DNA of 64,000 nucleotides. It comes from Annona cherimola. Taxonomy: Eukaryota; Streptophyta; Magnoliopsida; Magnoliales; Annonaceae. Both the position numbers and the translations under genes were made by a program. Every line of letters starts with the position of its first letter. Position 1 is the stretch's first letter. Positions 35,470-47,164 of this stretch are shown here, piece after piece. The notes beneath the pieces were generated by a model. It was not told the DNA's origin, did no database searches, and saw only the letters and a list, made by a program, of their open reading frames with translations. The stretch lies in contig CM059971.1 of NCBI GenBank assembly GCA_030490835.1, forward strand, positions 75,348,224 to 75,412,223, written 5' to 3'.

Positions 35470-36075
35470 AATTGTTTAAAAGATATATTCACATGCAAAT
35501 TATATAAAAATATTTATACCCATTCACATATACATTAGAATATAACAATACTTTAGGTGTGTTTGGCATTCTATAAAACTCGTCCATATAAAATTTTCAA
35601 TATAAAATTTTTTATTTTGCATAACTATTCTATTTTCTAATTATTTCTTCATATCTTCTTATAAGACTATCTTAATTTTCAATTGTTTTTCCATAACTAC
35701 TAATATGACTACTCTATATATTTTAACTTTATTTTCTTTACTCTTTATATTACCTATCATATCACATCACTTCTCCTATTTTAAAAATTTTTACACGAAA
35801 ACTTTTTATTCAATAAGTTTACCAAATACGAAATACAACATTTATATAACTTATCTACATAGTAATGCTATTTTAGATGTTAAAATATATAAATTTGAGA
35901 TTGATATTACTATTTTATTATATTAATTTTATAGATTTATAAATATAGCAATACTAAACCAACGATGAAGCTTACATAACAATGTAGATTATGGTAAATG
36001 CATCAAATGTAGTATATTTTTCATAAATTATCAACATGAAATAAATAAATGAAATCACATAGAACTAAGATTTCA
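35470..36075. mobile_element. Micron-like element split by a MITE
   Basis: The left part (35,470-35,555) carries TACATTAGAATATAACAATAC. The right part (from 35,829) carries TATCTACATAGTAATGCTAT and ends near TTTCATAGAATC. The GTGTGTTTGG element at 35,556-35,828 interrupts it. Confidence 0.55.
35556..35828. mobile_element. GTGTGTTTGG MITE
   Basis: Starts GGTGTGTTTGGCATTC and has the family body (ATCATATCACATCACTTCTCC). The right end is decayed (TTACCAAATAC). Confidence 0.6.
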
Positions 36076-36184
36076 TAGAATCTTAACTCAATTTTAAAAA
36101 CTTAAGCTTATCTACAATCACAAGTAAAAATACATATTGGTAAATTTATAGATGTTGTCATCAAAAAAGACTAGCTAGGTAGAA

Positions 36185-36735
36185 CCATAGAATCATATAT
36201 ACTAAAGGGTTATGCTTCTATCTAACCTCATTCATCTTTGTGCTCTTGATGATTGATGAGAAATCTACTTCATCTATCGTATTTAAAATATTTCTTATTA
36301 TCATAGAAATCATTTCATTTATCTAGTATCATTGTGTGCAAGCTTCATTTACAAATGAGTAAAATTAATATAATAAAATAATTTATTATTAAATATTAAT
36401 TTTAAATTTGTATGTTCAACATCTAAAACTGTCTTAAACGTAATTCTTATGTAAATAAATGATTCTACAAATTATTGTTATATTTTAATATACACGTGAA
36501 TGGATGTAAGCATTTTTCATAATCTATACATGAATATATATATAAAGCAACTATGTTCTGTCACATCTTTGGCTCAGATGAAACTTAGTTCTTTTTTTGG
36601 TAGAAACGAAACTTGGTTCTCTGAGTAAACAAATAATGCTAAATAATACGGATAGAATGAATTTTCCGCGAACATTAAAATATTAAAATTAAACGGATTA
36701 TATTAAACCTCTTCCACATACAAGGGGAGCCCTGT
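36185..36735. mobile_element. Micron-like element, long form
   Basis: It begins after ATATATACTAAAGGG and carries GATGATTGATGAGAAATC and TATTTTAATATACACGTG. It ends ACCTCTTCCACATACAAGG. Same layout as the 17,285 and 37,790 units. Confidence 0.55.
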
Positions 36736-37540
36736 ATTTGAAATTAACCCTTAAAATAACTTTTGCTCTTCTGCTTTTTCCCCACATTTACCATGGAACA
36801 AAAACTAGGCCTAGAAAGACCTACGATTGTCATGGCTATTTAATTATCTTTAGGTTCCATTCATTAATTGTAATAAATTCAGTGGACGGGATCATTCTCT
36901 AAAATGACACAAACTATTCAAAATATAGCCAGGGCATTGAATGGGAACAAAATTACTGCTAATTTCCAGAAATTTTCCAATTATTTTTATTTCATCAGCT
37001 AGCTTGACTGTAGTTTTGCCGTGCCTCTTTCAATATCTGATGCGTTTTAAGAGCAGTCAACACTAGTTCCATGCAAAGAAATATCTGTGGATGTCGTGCT
37101 CGCATGAGCGGGTGGACTGCTTTTTTTCTTTTTTTCTTAATTTTTTTTTTCTGGCTAGCTAGAACCATAAGCTACCAAAAAAATAATAATAATTAAAAAT
37201 TCCGGGCTCATCATCTAGAAAATATGTGTACTTAACTAGATTCTGCAGAGGGACCAATTGCGAGAGGGTGCAACTTACCTGCCTGCTAATTTCTTAATTG
37301 GGGGCATGAAAAGGACGACGAAGTCTAACTCCAACCAAACACCTGTTTGCCCTTCTACCATCTTCTACTGAATGTTTGTTGACCGATCAAAATAATTAGA
37401 AGATATGCTAGCCTTCGAAGGTGATGTTCACGTGGGATTTACTTCCTGGTAATGATTCGACACTTGATACATGCATACCTTTGGTTTTTTAATTTTATAA
37501 CTTATTTAAAAATCTAAATCATTTATCATATTTATCCACA
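36736..37540. other. Spacer, nothing recognised
   Basis: Mixed composition with no repeat edge, ORF or RNA gene supported. Confidence 0.35.
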
Positions 37541-37789
37541 TGTATTTATTTATGATTTCAAAAGTGATATCTATAACAAAATTTTATATACTATATTTAT
37601 ACTCTATACATTTTTAAAAAAATTTAAGCTACTGATCCTATATACGTACACGGCGAGCGCAATATATTTGTGCAGCCGAATTATTTTCTAATTTTTTTTT
37701 AAAATTTACTAACATTTATGAAATCTTTACAAAAAGGACATGCTTACATTTTCATATAAATATCACAATGTGATTTGCAATTTTGTGAA

Positions 37790-38310
37790 AGGAAAGGACC
37801 CGAATTCTCATTCTGCTTCTATAAAACTTTTTTTTTATTTAACCGCCTTCATATTTAAAATATTGATGATTGATGAAAAATCCGCTCCATCTTCTGTATT
37901 TAATACCATTTGTAATATCTTGAAATTTTTTTATTTTTCTAATATCAATGTGTATAGGCCAATTGAAAATCGACATAATAAAATAGTTTAATGTTAAATA
38001 TCAATTTTAAAATTATATTTTCAACATTTAAACCGTATAATATATCACTTCTATGTAGATAAAGGATTTTATAAAATATTATTACATTCTAATACATTGT
38101 CATATTTATATATGAATATATATATTTCAACAAATGTGACGTATAAACATATTTAATCGGGATAAAACTTAGTTTTCTAAATAAACAAATAATATTAAAT
38201 ACAATGAATGAATTGAATTTTCCGTTAAGAATCAAAATCTTAAATTTTGAATGGGTCATGTGACTCCGTTTTATGTAACTAAATTATATAGAAGCGGAGC
38301 TCCCAAATTC
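37790..38310. mobile_element. Micron-like element, long form
   Basis: The left end has CTGCTTCTATAAAAC and the right end ATATAGAAGCGGAGC, forming weak inverted repeats. The interior has AATATTGATGATTGATGAAA. The flanks on both sides look like a broken foldback arm, with GTGCAGCCG at about 37,672 and about 38,473, so it may have landed in one. Confidence 0.55.
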
Positions 38311-38744
38311 CATAGTCATAAATACTTTTTTACAAAAATATTTTGTACATATATAAAAGTTTCCAATAGATGTGATTTTTGACATCATAAATAAATACAT
38401 TTAGATAAACATGATAAATTATTTGAATTAGATTTAAAAATATTATAACATTTTTTAAAAAAAGTTGTTTGTGCAGCCGGGTATACGAATCATTGCCCAA
38501 AATGTTTTTTTTTTAATGGAACAATATTGCGGAAGATTTTACGATAGAAAATAAACAAATTTTTGAGCATGTACTTTATTATAGTGAATAATACTGAATT
38601 GCATTATTAATTAGCCCTAGCTTGCTACCTCGGAAACACTTTGAGAACTCGGACAGGCGTTTTAAGACACCTTCCCAAAGTCAATGAGTATGCTATACGC
38701 GAAACATACTCATGGACCAAATTGTGGAAAGTACTTAGATTGTT

Positions 38745-39060
38745 CATGTAACACCACAGATTTCATTGTATCGTTCCTTTTGAGCCCATCTTTACAATAG
38801 ATTAAAAGCTAATCTAAATATTACACATTTCGAATCGTTTATTTAATTTTTTTTATAGAAGGTTTATTTAATTATTAGATTAAGTTTCATCTGCATCAAA
38901 TATATGCATAATCCTCATTTAAAAGTGAATAAAAACAACATAATATAATAATTTGATTCGTATATCAGTTTTAAAAATATATGCAATATTCAAACAGTCT
39001 AAAAAATCATTATTATCTGATAAATGATTTTATAATTTATTATTATATTTCAATGTATTC
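38745..39060. mobile_element. Micron-like element, partial
   Basis: Carries CATCTGCATCAAATATATGC and ATGATTTTATAATTTATTATT. Edges unclear. Confidence 0.45.
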
Positions 39061-39074
39061 TTGAATAATTCTAA

Positions 39075-39295
39075 AACGCCATTTGGTAATGTGGATAGTA
39101 AATAATATGATTTGTTATGATAGAGGTAAAATAGAAGAAATAAAGTAGTTGTGTAAGAAAATGATTAAAATATAGAAGTAAAAATGAAAAATGTAGGATA
39201 ATTGAGTAATTAAGATTTTAAATTATTTTTGAAAAATGTGTGGAAAGAGATGATTGAATTTGCTTCCCAACTATGCTTATTACCAAATGGAATCT
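39075..39295. mobile_element. Short MITE with CCATTTGGTAAT ends
   Basis: The left end CGCCATTTGGTAATGTGG mirrors the right end ATTACCAAATGG. It is related in style to the GGGACGTTTGG family. Confidence 0.5.
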
Positions 39296-39381
39296 ATGTT
39301 TTTTTTTTCAAAGCTTATATAACATAATTCATATTTTGAAGCAAGTATGACCATCTATGAAGTCGATTCAAATGACTTTTA

Positions 39382-39648
39382 GAGACGTTTGGGAAGGTAA
39401 AATTTTGTGGGACTGTGAGATGGGTAGGAAATGAAAAATAAAATATTTTGAGAAGTCTGTCATTAATAAGAAACAATAGGAGTAGAATCAGAATAAATAG
39501 GTTTTACAGAAGTAGTTAGAAGTAAAACAAATTGGAATATAAAGATAAAGTGAAAAATATGATAATTTGTGAAGTTAAAGTTACATCAGGAACATGCTCC
39601 CACCATTTCCCCATGGTTTCCCACTTGTATAAATTACCAAACGAGCCC
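39382..39648. mobile_element. Tourist-like MITE with TTA TSD
   Basis: TTA flanks both sides (39,379-39,381 and 39,649-39,651). The ends GAGACGTTTGGGAAGG and ATTACCAAACGAGCCC are imperfect inverse copies. This supports PIF/Harbinger (Tourist) class for the family. Confidence 0.65.
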
Positions 39649-39651
39649 TTA

Positions 39652-40100
39652 ATGTGATCTTCAAATAAACGATGTTAAACGAAAGAATTGATAAGTTTTT
39701 TTTTTTAAGATTTAATCACCAAGGTAAGCCTAAAATGAAGGTAATATGCTAAAAGATTTAGTGATAATTGCACCATCCTAATACATATCAATTTCTAAAA
39801 ATAAATAAAGATATATACAATACCAAATGATTATTTAAATATGATATTTAACCATTTATTGCTGTTTTATTTTTTATCATTAATAATTTTTAAATCCCCT
39901 ATTTATTTCATATTCGTCCATTTAATATGAACGCCATCTCTTTCTATATATTGTTGAATATTTATGTCTACTTTTTATTATTTTTCCCAACTTCACTTTC
40001 ACTCTCATACCACTATTCAGGCATCAGGTTAAATCAAAAAGCCAATGAAGATAAAAAAAATAATTAGAACTAAAAAAATTAATAACTGCTATGGAAATAT
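39652..40100. other. AT-rich spacer
   Basis: No feature recognised. Confidence 0.35.
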
Positions 40101-40718
40101 GAAATATATATTAAATTATCCCTCAGAAAAATTGATTTTTCCTTTGAAAAACCATAAATTATTTCTTACGACTACAATGCAAAGTGCCAACCTTCGCGTA
40201 TCCCAAGCCGGCGTAGCAGATGCACGTGTGTGACGAATTCCTAACTGCAGTTGGGACCTGTCGGGCTTGCATAGGCGGCAGGTAAGAAGCAGTGCAGTCA
40301 GTTTAGAAAAGGTCGGCAGTTGCATACAAATCTCCGGATAACTAATAATAAAAGTATAGTCAAAATATTCACATCCTATCACATGCATGCTTTTTAAATC
40401 ATCATTTCATTTATTTCATCGAATGAAAACGATGCAGAAAAGGTCGACAGGCAACCCCCGATTAAAAATAAAATAATTGTGAAATTGATGTTACACATGC
40501 AGGCAATGGACCACTTCTTCCCGTGTTGCACTTGCACCATCTTCATTCCCCCTCCAGAAACGCAGCCTTTGGATAATCACTGCCGTTGATTCGGTAGGCC
40601 CGCCCATCATCAGCTAGTAGCATGGGTAGATTAAGTTGATTAATGGATCACCTAATTCTCAGCCAAAATCAATTGTCCTCGATCGAGTGACTCTTTAGAG
40701 TTGAGAGAGAGAGAGATA

Positions 40719-40733
40719 TATCTATATATAAAA
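40719..40733 (+). promoter_or_regulatory. TATA-like box after a GA run
   Basis: CTATATATAAAAG follows a (GA)n tract and lies about 45-55 bp upstream of the ATG at 40,777. The spacing and sequence suit a plant TATA box. AT-rich DNA produces such words by chance, so support is weak. Confidence 0.35.
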
Positions 40734-40776
40734 GAGATGGGCCGGCAGGGGCGTTAACAGGCATGTGACAAACACC

Positions 40777-40875
40777 ATGAAGGTGGTGGGGCCTCCATGT
40801 CGCAGCTGCCTGGCCATGCTGTCGATTGTCCAGAAAATCGCTGGCTGCTGCATGTGCCCCCCATGTCTCATTTGA
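40777..40875 (+). CDS. Possible 32-residue cysteine-rich peptide
   Basis: The reading frame codes for 32 residues with six cysteines (positions 8, 11, 24, 25, 27 and 30): a CRSC pair near the N-terminus and a CCMCPPC cluster near the C-terminus. The middle is hydrophobic. The ATG has A at -3 and follows a TATA-like box and a GA run in one of the few non-repetitive patches. I do not recognise a family. It has no obvious secretion signal of normal length, and the size is within chance expectation. It could also be part of a non-coding RNA. Treat it as a hypothesis. Confidence 0.22.
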   Translation: MKVVGPPCRSCLAMLSIVQKIAGCCMCPPCLI

Positions 40876-41059
40876 AGACATAGGAGAAGACTATAGGAGT
40901 AGATAGATAGACCTGTGCTGTCCCCTAATTAGGTGGCTGGGATGATGCAAAGAAATTTCATCTAGAAATGTTGACATGGGTATCAAGTATCAACATTGGT
41001 AGAGTTAGTGATCTTGTGGATCAATTTATATTATTTTTTTATGGGGAATTTATGTTATT

Positions 41060-41338
41060 TAAAACAGTTCTTTATGTTCCAAAAGTATTTATCTCTCTTT
41101 CCACCATGTTTTGAGGCACGCTAATGTCTCGAAGCCCGTCTTAGCTAATTTTATTTCATGTAATTTTTTGCACGATTATGTGTGGTAGGGTAACCTACCA
41201 CATTTCATTCTAGAAGAGCCATATAGAGATAATTTTTTGTTAATGAAATACAAGGATTTCTCCTTCCCTCTTCCTTTGCCAATTTTCCGTATCTAAGGGT
41301 GGTGGGATAAAGATCGTCCATTCATTCTCCAAAAAAAA
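41060..41338 (+). mobile_element. 5'-truncated LINE tail (3' UTR only)
   Basis: The segment ends GTCCATTCATTCTCC followed by 11 A. This is the same style of ending as the LINEs here (CTTTCAATC plus A run; CTTTATC plus A run). Upstream words such as TTAATGAAATACAAGG are typical of plant LINE 3' UTRs. No coding part and no clear TSD. Inference from layout. Confidence 0.4.
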
Positions 41339-41614
41339 AAACTGAAGTTATCATTTTTATATAAAAGTTTTCACAAGCCAATGAAAAAGCTAGCTATTTT
41401 TTTTTAGTGAAAAAATTAGCTATCTTAGTTTCTATTTGGATGTACAAGTGGTTGATATAGATATGTATAGAGTAGTATGAGTAGAAATTTCTGGTTTAAA
41501 TATTGAGTAAAGGCAGGGACTCGTTACCCTACTCTTGCAATATTGATTAAAAAAAGTTAGTTATCTTATAGTCAATCACTTGTATTGCATGTTTGTTTCG
41601 AAATTTTAAATAAA
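41339..41614. other. Spacer, nothing recognised
   Basis: AT-rich. No feature seen. Confidence 0.3.
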
Positions 41615-41820
41615 GGTGTGTTTTGAAAGTGATAAAAATTTTGCATGAAAAGTTTTGATGTAATAATTTTTAAATTAGTAGAAGATCACGTCATATAAGG
41701 CTAATGATAAGAAGTAAAAAGAATAAAATTAAAATAAATAAGTTAATTATACATGTAATTGTGTAAAAATGATTGAAAAGTACATTAACTGTGTAAGAAA
41801 ATGTAAAATTTGTGTTTGGA
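41615..41820. mobile_element. GTGTGTTTGG MITE, partial
   Basis: Begins GGTGTGTTTTGAAAG and keeps family words (AAATAAATAAGTTAATTATAC). The right end is lost. Confidence 0.5.
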
Positions 41821-43890
41821 AAACATGCTCCAAGTATTAAGAGGATTTAAAAGTTGCCAAATTTAACCATAAGGAAAATTTAGGTCGGCTGTCATTTAAA
41901 AGTCAACATTTAATATTTGTTTCTAAGTGATTAGGTTGTACAAGCCATGAAAAATCTATAACTTTTATCAATGAAAAAATGCATTCTTAAATAAATGCAT
42001 TTTAAAACATATTTAATAGTTTAAGTTATAAATATTAATTTATTGAACCTCGCATTAAACCAAGCATTCCCTTTAAATATAAAGTAACCAATTCGTCTAC
42101 ATCATTTCTGTTAATCTTTTTAGATATTTTCGAATTGAATAAGCTTATCTGAACATAATATCAGAATCAAAACAAAGTCATAACCCTAATGTAACACTCA
42201 TTACGTTTAGAACCTCTTCGTTTTGGACACCAGTGAGCAAATTCAAGGCCAAATAAAGCCTGAGTCAAAAATCTAAATCCAATTATACCATTTAAATAAC
42301 TCATTTAGTTAAAGATGGAAATTTCGTTTCAACGAAATAAAGATGTGCACGAATCATTGTTAGTATCAAGATAACGAAATTATTTACTTGTTGTATGAAA
42401 TTTAAAACTTTTAATTCAACATTAATCCTTCAAAAATTCAAAAGAAAACAATATTTTATGGGATGCGATTTTTTCAATCACCAATGGAAAGATCATTATA
42501 CCTGGAGAATAATTCCATTTATCTAATCAAGCACTATTTAACAACATATATCAAGAAAACATTTCCATGCCTCCACAGGAGCCCCGTATGTAGTATAGGA
42601 GATTTGTATATAAGTTCTTTTAAGTTTTTAAATTTGTATTTTTTAACTCTAAAGTTTCATATTTGTAGCAAATGATATGAAATTTTGAAAATATATAGTT
42701 TTGGTCCCTCCACTGCTCCAAAACCTTATGTAATTAATTCTTAGCTTAAAGCGACCAAAATGTTTTTTTTATATTTACCAAATATTTGTATCTAAGGGTT
42801 TGTTTGGTTAATGCGAAAACTTGTATAAAAGTCTAAAACTTTTCAAAGAGTGGTACCAAAATCCTTTCAAACCGAGCTACCTCCGGTTGATGGCACACAG
42901 TGTTGGATGCTGAAGCTCAAAGCCCTCCCTTGCATGACTATTTATGCATGCATAAAATCCTGTGGGTCCTGTACTTTCATATAATGCACAATTAATGCAT
43001 GAACTGGACTAGCGCTGACAATGGGGCTACACAAGCCACTATGCATTTAATGATTGACGTTTTTTGCGGTTGAAAAAACAACATTGAGTTTTTCAAAATG
43101 CCAAACAGTTCCTCAAATTAAAATTATCTTTTCAGCAAAAAAATCTATAAGAAGTAGCTTAAAATTTTAAATCGAATAGGGTAATCCGTTTAAAGGTTTT
43201 TAATAAAATTAAATAATATGCATTTAGTCATTTAAACTAAAAATTAATAGTTTTAATAAAATTAAATAATATGTATTTTAGTCATTTAAACTAAAAATAG
43301 ATAGTTTTAGAGTTCCGCAATAGTGGAGGAATCAAAACTATATACTTTCAAATTTTAAAGGTTCTTTAGCACAAACTTAAGTGAGAAATTGATTTCCTAC
43401 TTATCTTCTAACATTTTTTCAAAAAATAATTTAACATTTTCTTTACTGCTTATCCTTCTTTTTCCATTTTTACCCTATTTTTATTCAATAACTATCATAT
43501 TTATTTTCATCTTACTCTTTTTTTATCACATCATATTTACATTTTTTCAGAAATATTTCTTTTTCTCACTTTTCTCTCGACTCATGTTATTATCATAAAC
43601 TAAATCATCCGTCGCAAGCAAAATAAAACTTAAGAGAGTAAAAGGGGACCTGGGTGAAATTAGTAGTAAAGGGGAAGGGAAACTCATTTCATTATATACT
43701 TCAATTATTTTATTATTTTATTTGGCTTATTTTTGCTATTTTTATTTCTATATTTCAATTATTTTCTTACACAATTATCTTATTTATCTTCAATTTATCC
43801 TATTATATCGTATCACAATCATACTTTTCAAAAAAAAAAATTTACTTTTCTCATTTTCCCTCTCCTTATATATGTTACCAAACATGATCA
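41821..43890. other. AT-rich region with short repeats
   Basis: About 2 kb. A roughly 57-bp near-tandem repeat (AATTAAATAATATG, TTAGTCATTTAAACTAAAAA) lies at about 43,205-43,310. Pyrimidine-rich stretches at 43,380-43,600 and 43,650-43,890 look like decayed MITEs. The short frames there are not supported as genes. Confidence 0.35.
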
Positions 43891-44640
43891 CCACTTGATC
43901 GACTAAATGATTGACATAAGTAAGTTACAAGTGTATAAAATGAAAAGTCAAAATTTGAAAAATTTAGGCATAGACATTTGCCTCCTTTACGCGGTCCTCC
44001 CGGAGTTGCCATCCAGCACCTACGTCTTCCATGGCAGAAAATTTTTAAAACCTCCGGAAAGAGTAGTGCATCCCATGCGGTCATGACTCTGGGTTTTAGG
44101 CCACTGACCACTAGGTCCACTTCCGCTCAGCCCTCGTTTATTGGACGCTGAAATGACCGAGTCAAAACACACTTGTGTTTCAGTGGCGTTCGTACCATTA
44201 TTCGTGACACTTCCATCGGGATTATAAGTCAGCCAATGCTTAAGTATCATGAGAAAATCGTTTAGTGCCAAGTCACAAACATATTATTTTAATGGCCTAT
44301 GTTATCCCACAATAGACTTTTCTCATTTTTTACGGAGAAAGCATCAAAGAAATGAGTGGATTAATTCAAAGCGCGTAAGCATCAACAACCTCCCAAGATA
44401 CTCTTCCGATGGAGAGAAAAGCGCATTGCAAATATGCATCCGTACGTTTCCCACCCAGAAAAGTAAAAAACTTCCCGTGGCACGTGACAACTGGGCCGTT
44501 GGTTTCTTTTATTTTTTCCCTCTCCTGATCGTGACACGGCCGTTGGTTTGGTTGAGCACTTGAGCTGAATGCCAAAGAATGAGAAGAGAAGTTTCAAAGG
44601 ATGTAAGATTCGCCGATGAACTCTTTGTTTGGAATGAGAA
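43891..44640. other. GC-richer island, unrecognised
   Basis: Several overlapping frames of 70-104 codons on both strands lie between 43,875 and 44,597. The minus-strand frame at 44,020-44,271 looks protein-like, but I cannot assign it. No promoter, splice sites or repeat ends are convincing. A decayed gene fragment is possible. Confidence 0.28.
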
Positions 44641-44769
44641 TATAACCATGTATAGCGGGAATAAGGATAGTTATATCAAAGTTAATTGAAAATTTAAAAA
44701 TCTATTTTGAAAATTGAGAACACGTTTTGGGAATAATATTCCCTTGAAGTATCTTATACGTAGAATGTT

Positions 44770-45115
44770 TCAATGCAACTGGCTAGAATTTTCATTGTTA
44801 ATATTTTTTTTTTGAATTTTTTTTTATAAAATTCTCAATCTAAGTATATTTAATCTATAAATTAAGTTTTACTATTTTTGAAAATATGTATATATATTTT
44901 TTAATTTTTAAAAATAGGAGGTTTTAGTACTTTTTAAATGACTAAAATACCTATATTTTCAAAAATAAAAAATATATACAAATTTTCAAAAATGATAAAT
45001 TTTAATATATAAGTTAATACACCTAGATTAAGAGTTTTATCAAAAAAATTTCAAAAAATATTAAAAAATAAAATTTCTAGCCAGTTAAATTGAAATTTCA
45101 TCCGGTTGCATTGAA
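44770..45115. mobile_element. Foldback MITE with TTTCAATGCAAC ends
   Basis: GTTTCAATGCAACTGGC on the left is mirrored by CCGGTTGCATTGAAAC on the right. The shared core is in both arms, centred near 44,935. The outer ends differ from every other subgroup here. TSD not found. Confidence 0.62.
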
Positions 45116-46137
45116 ACAAAATTCATCTTATATTGTTTGAAATAGGCACAAAAGTTCTGTGTTAGTTTTTTATTAATTATTGCTTTGGGAATATAGTGGA
45201 AAAGTGTGAAAAGTTAAAAAAGTTAAATTCTTTTTGAAAATTATGATAGTAATATGATATGATAAAGGTAAATAAAGAATAAATATTGTGGTTATATGAG
45301 AAAATTACTAGAATATATAAATAAAAATAAAAAAGTTAGACTAGTTAAAGTGAATAACATTTTTAGAATATACCAGAAATGTAAATTATACTTCTCCTCT
45401 TCCCCATCACATCACCAAAACAAATCCTACATTAGATTATAACGGAGACCATGCTCTCCCATTGGGTTATGCCTTAATTAACAAGTCCTACATTAGTTTT
45501 TTATACTGTGGTTCAACGTTTGTTAGTAAAAAATATAAGGAACTACTTTCTTACCTTTTTCTCACATATTTTTTATAAAATAATTTAACATCTTAACTGT
45601 TTAATTATCTTATTTTTCCATTTTCTCCTATATTAAAACTATTTTTCTAACATGACTAATTTAACACTTCTTATTCTCTCTTCACTCCTATTAGATGAGT
45701 ACAACTTCTAGAACATTTTTTATTCTTATTTTACTTTTATCGTGTAATATTATTCTCGTACTTTTTAAAAATATTTTATTTCTCACTTTCTCACTTCCCA
45801 TCTTTCTTGCTTCACTAAATGTATTGTCGAAACAAAAAGTATTTAGGCTTGTTTGGCTATTCCAATTCATACATTTAACGACAAAAACCGCAAAAGTGTT
45901 AGTTACAATATAATTAAGAAATTTAAAATGACAAATGCTTAATCAAAAAATAATCTTAGGTGTTTTTTAGTCATGCAAAACAAATTTATTATACATATTA
46001 ATTCTTAAAATTATGAGTAAATCTAAGCGAATAGAGATTTTAAATTTAATAATTTGCTTATTTTCTAGGGTCTTTTTAGGCAAGTGTATAGAAATTGGGT
46101 ATAATAGAAAGAAATGCAATAAAAAATATATTGGACT
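45116..46137. other. AT-rich spacer
   Basis: Pyrimidine-rich MITE-like stretches (for example 45,540-45,800), but no ends could be fixed. The 72-codon frame at 45,695 is not supported. Confidence 0.35.
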
Positions 46138-46330
46138 CCACTAGGTGTTTAGCTTGGTGGTAACATGCATTGCCTCATGGGCAGCCGTTGTGCATAGGAG
46201 TATGAATTGAGGCGTGTCGTATCAGGTAAGGGAATGTTTGACCCTACTTTTTATAAAATTTTATTTGACTCTGTTTTTTATATCGAATCGGAAAAAAGAT
46301 TGATTTGATCATCACCTTTTTCTAGTAAGT
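46138..46330 (+). mobile_element. SINE-like fragment, plus strand
   Basis: An A-box-like TAGCTTGGTGGTAAC near 46,150 is followed about 75 bp later by a degenerate B box (GAATGTTTGACCC). Layout fits a decayed plant SINE. Confidence 0.35.
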
Positions 46331-46744
46331 CGGGTTAAACTTTGGGTTCGTCTCGGTTGGTATCAAGATGGTGTGTTGGGTAAAAAATGTGAGTCAAGTA
46401 GAATAATATTAAAGAATTTACACAAATATTAAACATAAAAAATACATTTATGTGAAATCCAAATATTGTATACTTCATTATTTTATTAGTTAAAAAGTAA
46501 ATATTATTACTAAACAAAACAAGAGTAACATAATGTATCCTTATGATAAATAAGCTATAAAATACACTTCGTTCAGTATGGATTTTGGTGTTTATAAAAA
46601 TATTTTTCTAAAATAATAATATTTTTTGCAAGAGTTTCCAAATTGACAAAAACTATAATCATGCATTAAAGTTATACGTACATATGCAAATATCTCTTAT
46701 TAATTCTTATTTTGTTAATATAATTAATAATAAGTAATGTCAAA
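46331..46744. other. AT-rich spacer
   Basis: Nothing recognised. Confidence 0.3.
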
Positions 46745-47135
46745 AGTTTAGTAATTTTAAATTACTAAAAGTGCCATTGATTTTTAAAAATTTAAAATAT
46801 ATGTATAAATCTTTAAATATGGTAAAAATTGATACGCATGTTAAATAACTTAAATTAACAGTTATATAAAAAAAAATTTAAAAATAAAAGATAAGTTAAA
46901 TATACCCAGGTACATTTAGCTCTCCCCTTGAAACAAAATCCACAATAAACACCCTATATTGTAGTTACAACGTTGTTTTTAGAATTTTGAGTTTCAATTG
47001 CATCCAAAATGGACCATTCTTTAAAAATAGTAAAAATTAATACGCATGTTAAATACATTTAGATTAACAGTTATATAAAAAAATTTTAAAAATTAAAAAA
47101 GAGTTAAATACACCCAAGTACATTTAGACCGTTGA
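46745..47135. repeat. Two direct copies of a foldback right arm
   Basis: A segment containing TAAAAATTGATACGCATG and ending CACCCAGGTACATTTAG-like sequence, then TTGAAACAAA, occurs twice about 215 bp apart in the same orientation (near 46,800-46,930 and 47,025-47,135). It looks like a local duplication of one arm with its flank. Confidence 0.5.
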
Positions 47136-47164
47136 AACAAATTCCGAGAGAGAGAGGTGGGATG

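Larger units (their letters stand above)
40101..41050. other. GC-richer, non-repetitive island
   Basis: Unlike its surroundings it has no recognised MITE. It contains GGCGGCAGGTAAG, a good 5' splice-site match, near 40,273, a GA run (40,701-40,712), a TATA-like box (40,721-40,731) and the small ORF at 40,777. This is the best place in the window to look for a host transcript. Confidence 0.4.

Noticed and set aside
40777..40875. Known plant microRNA precursor
   Set aside because: GCTGCCTGGCCATGC looked a little like the miR160 start, but the rest does not match and no convincing star strand was seen.
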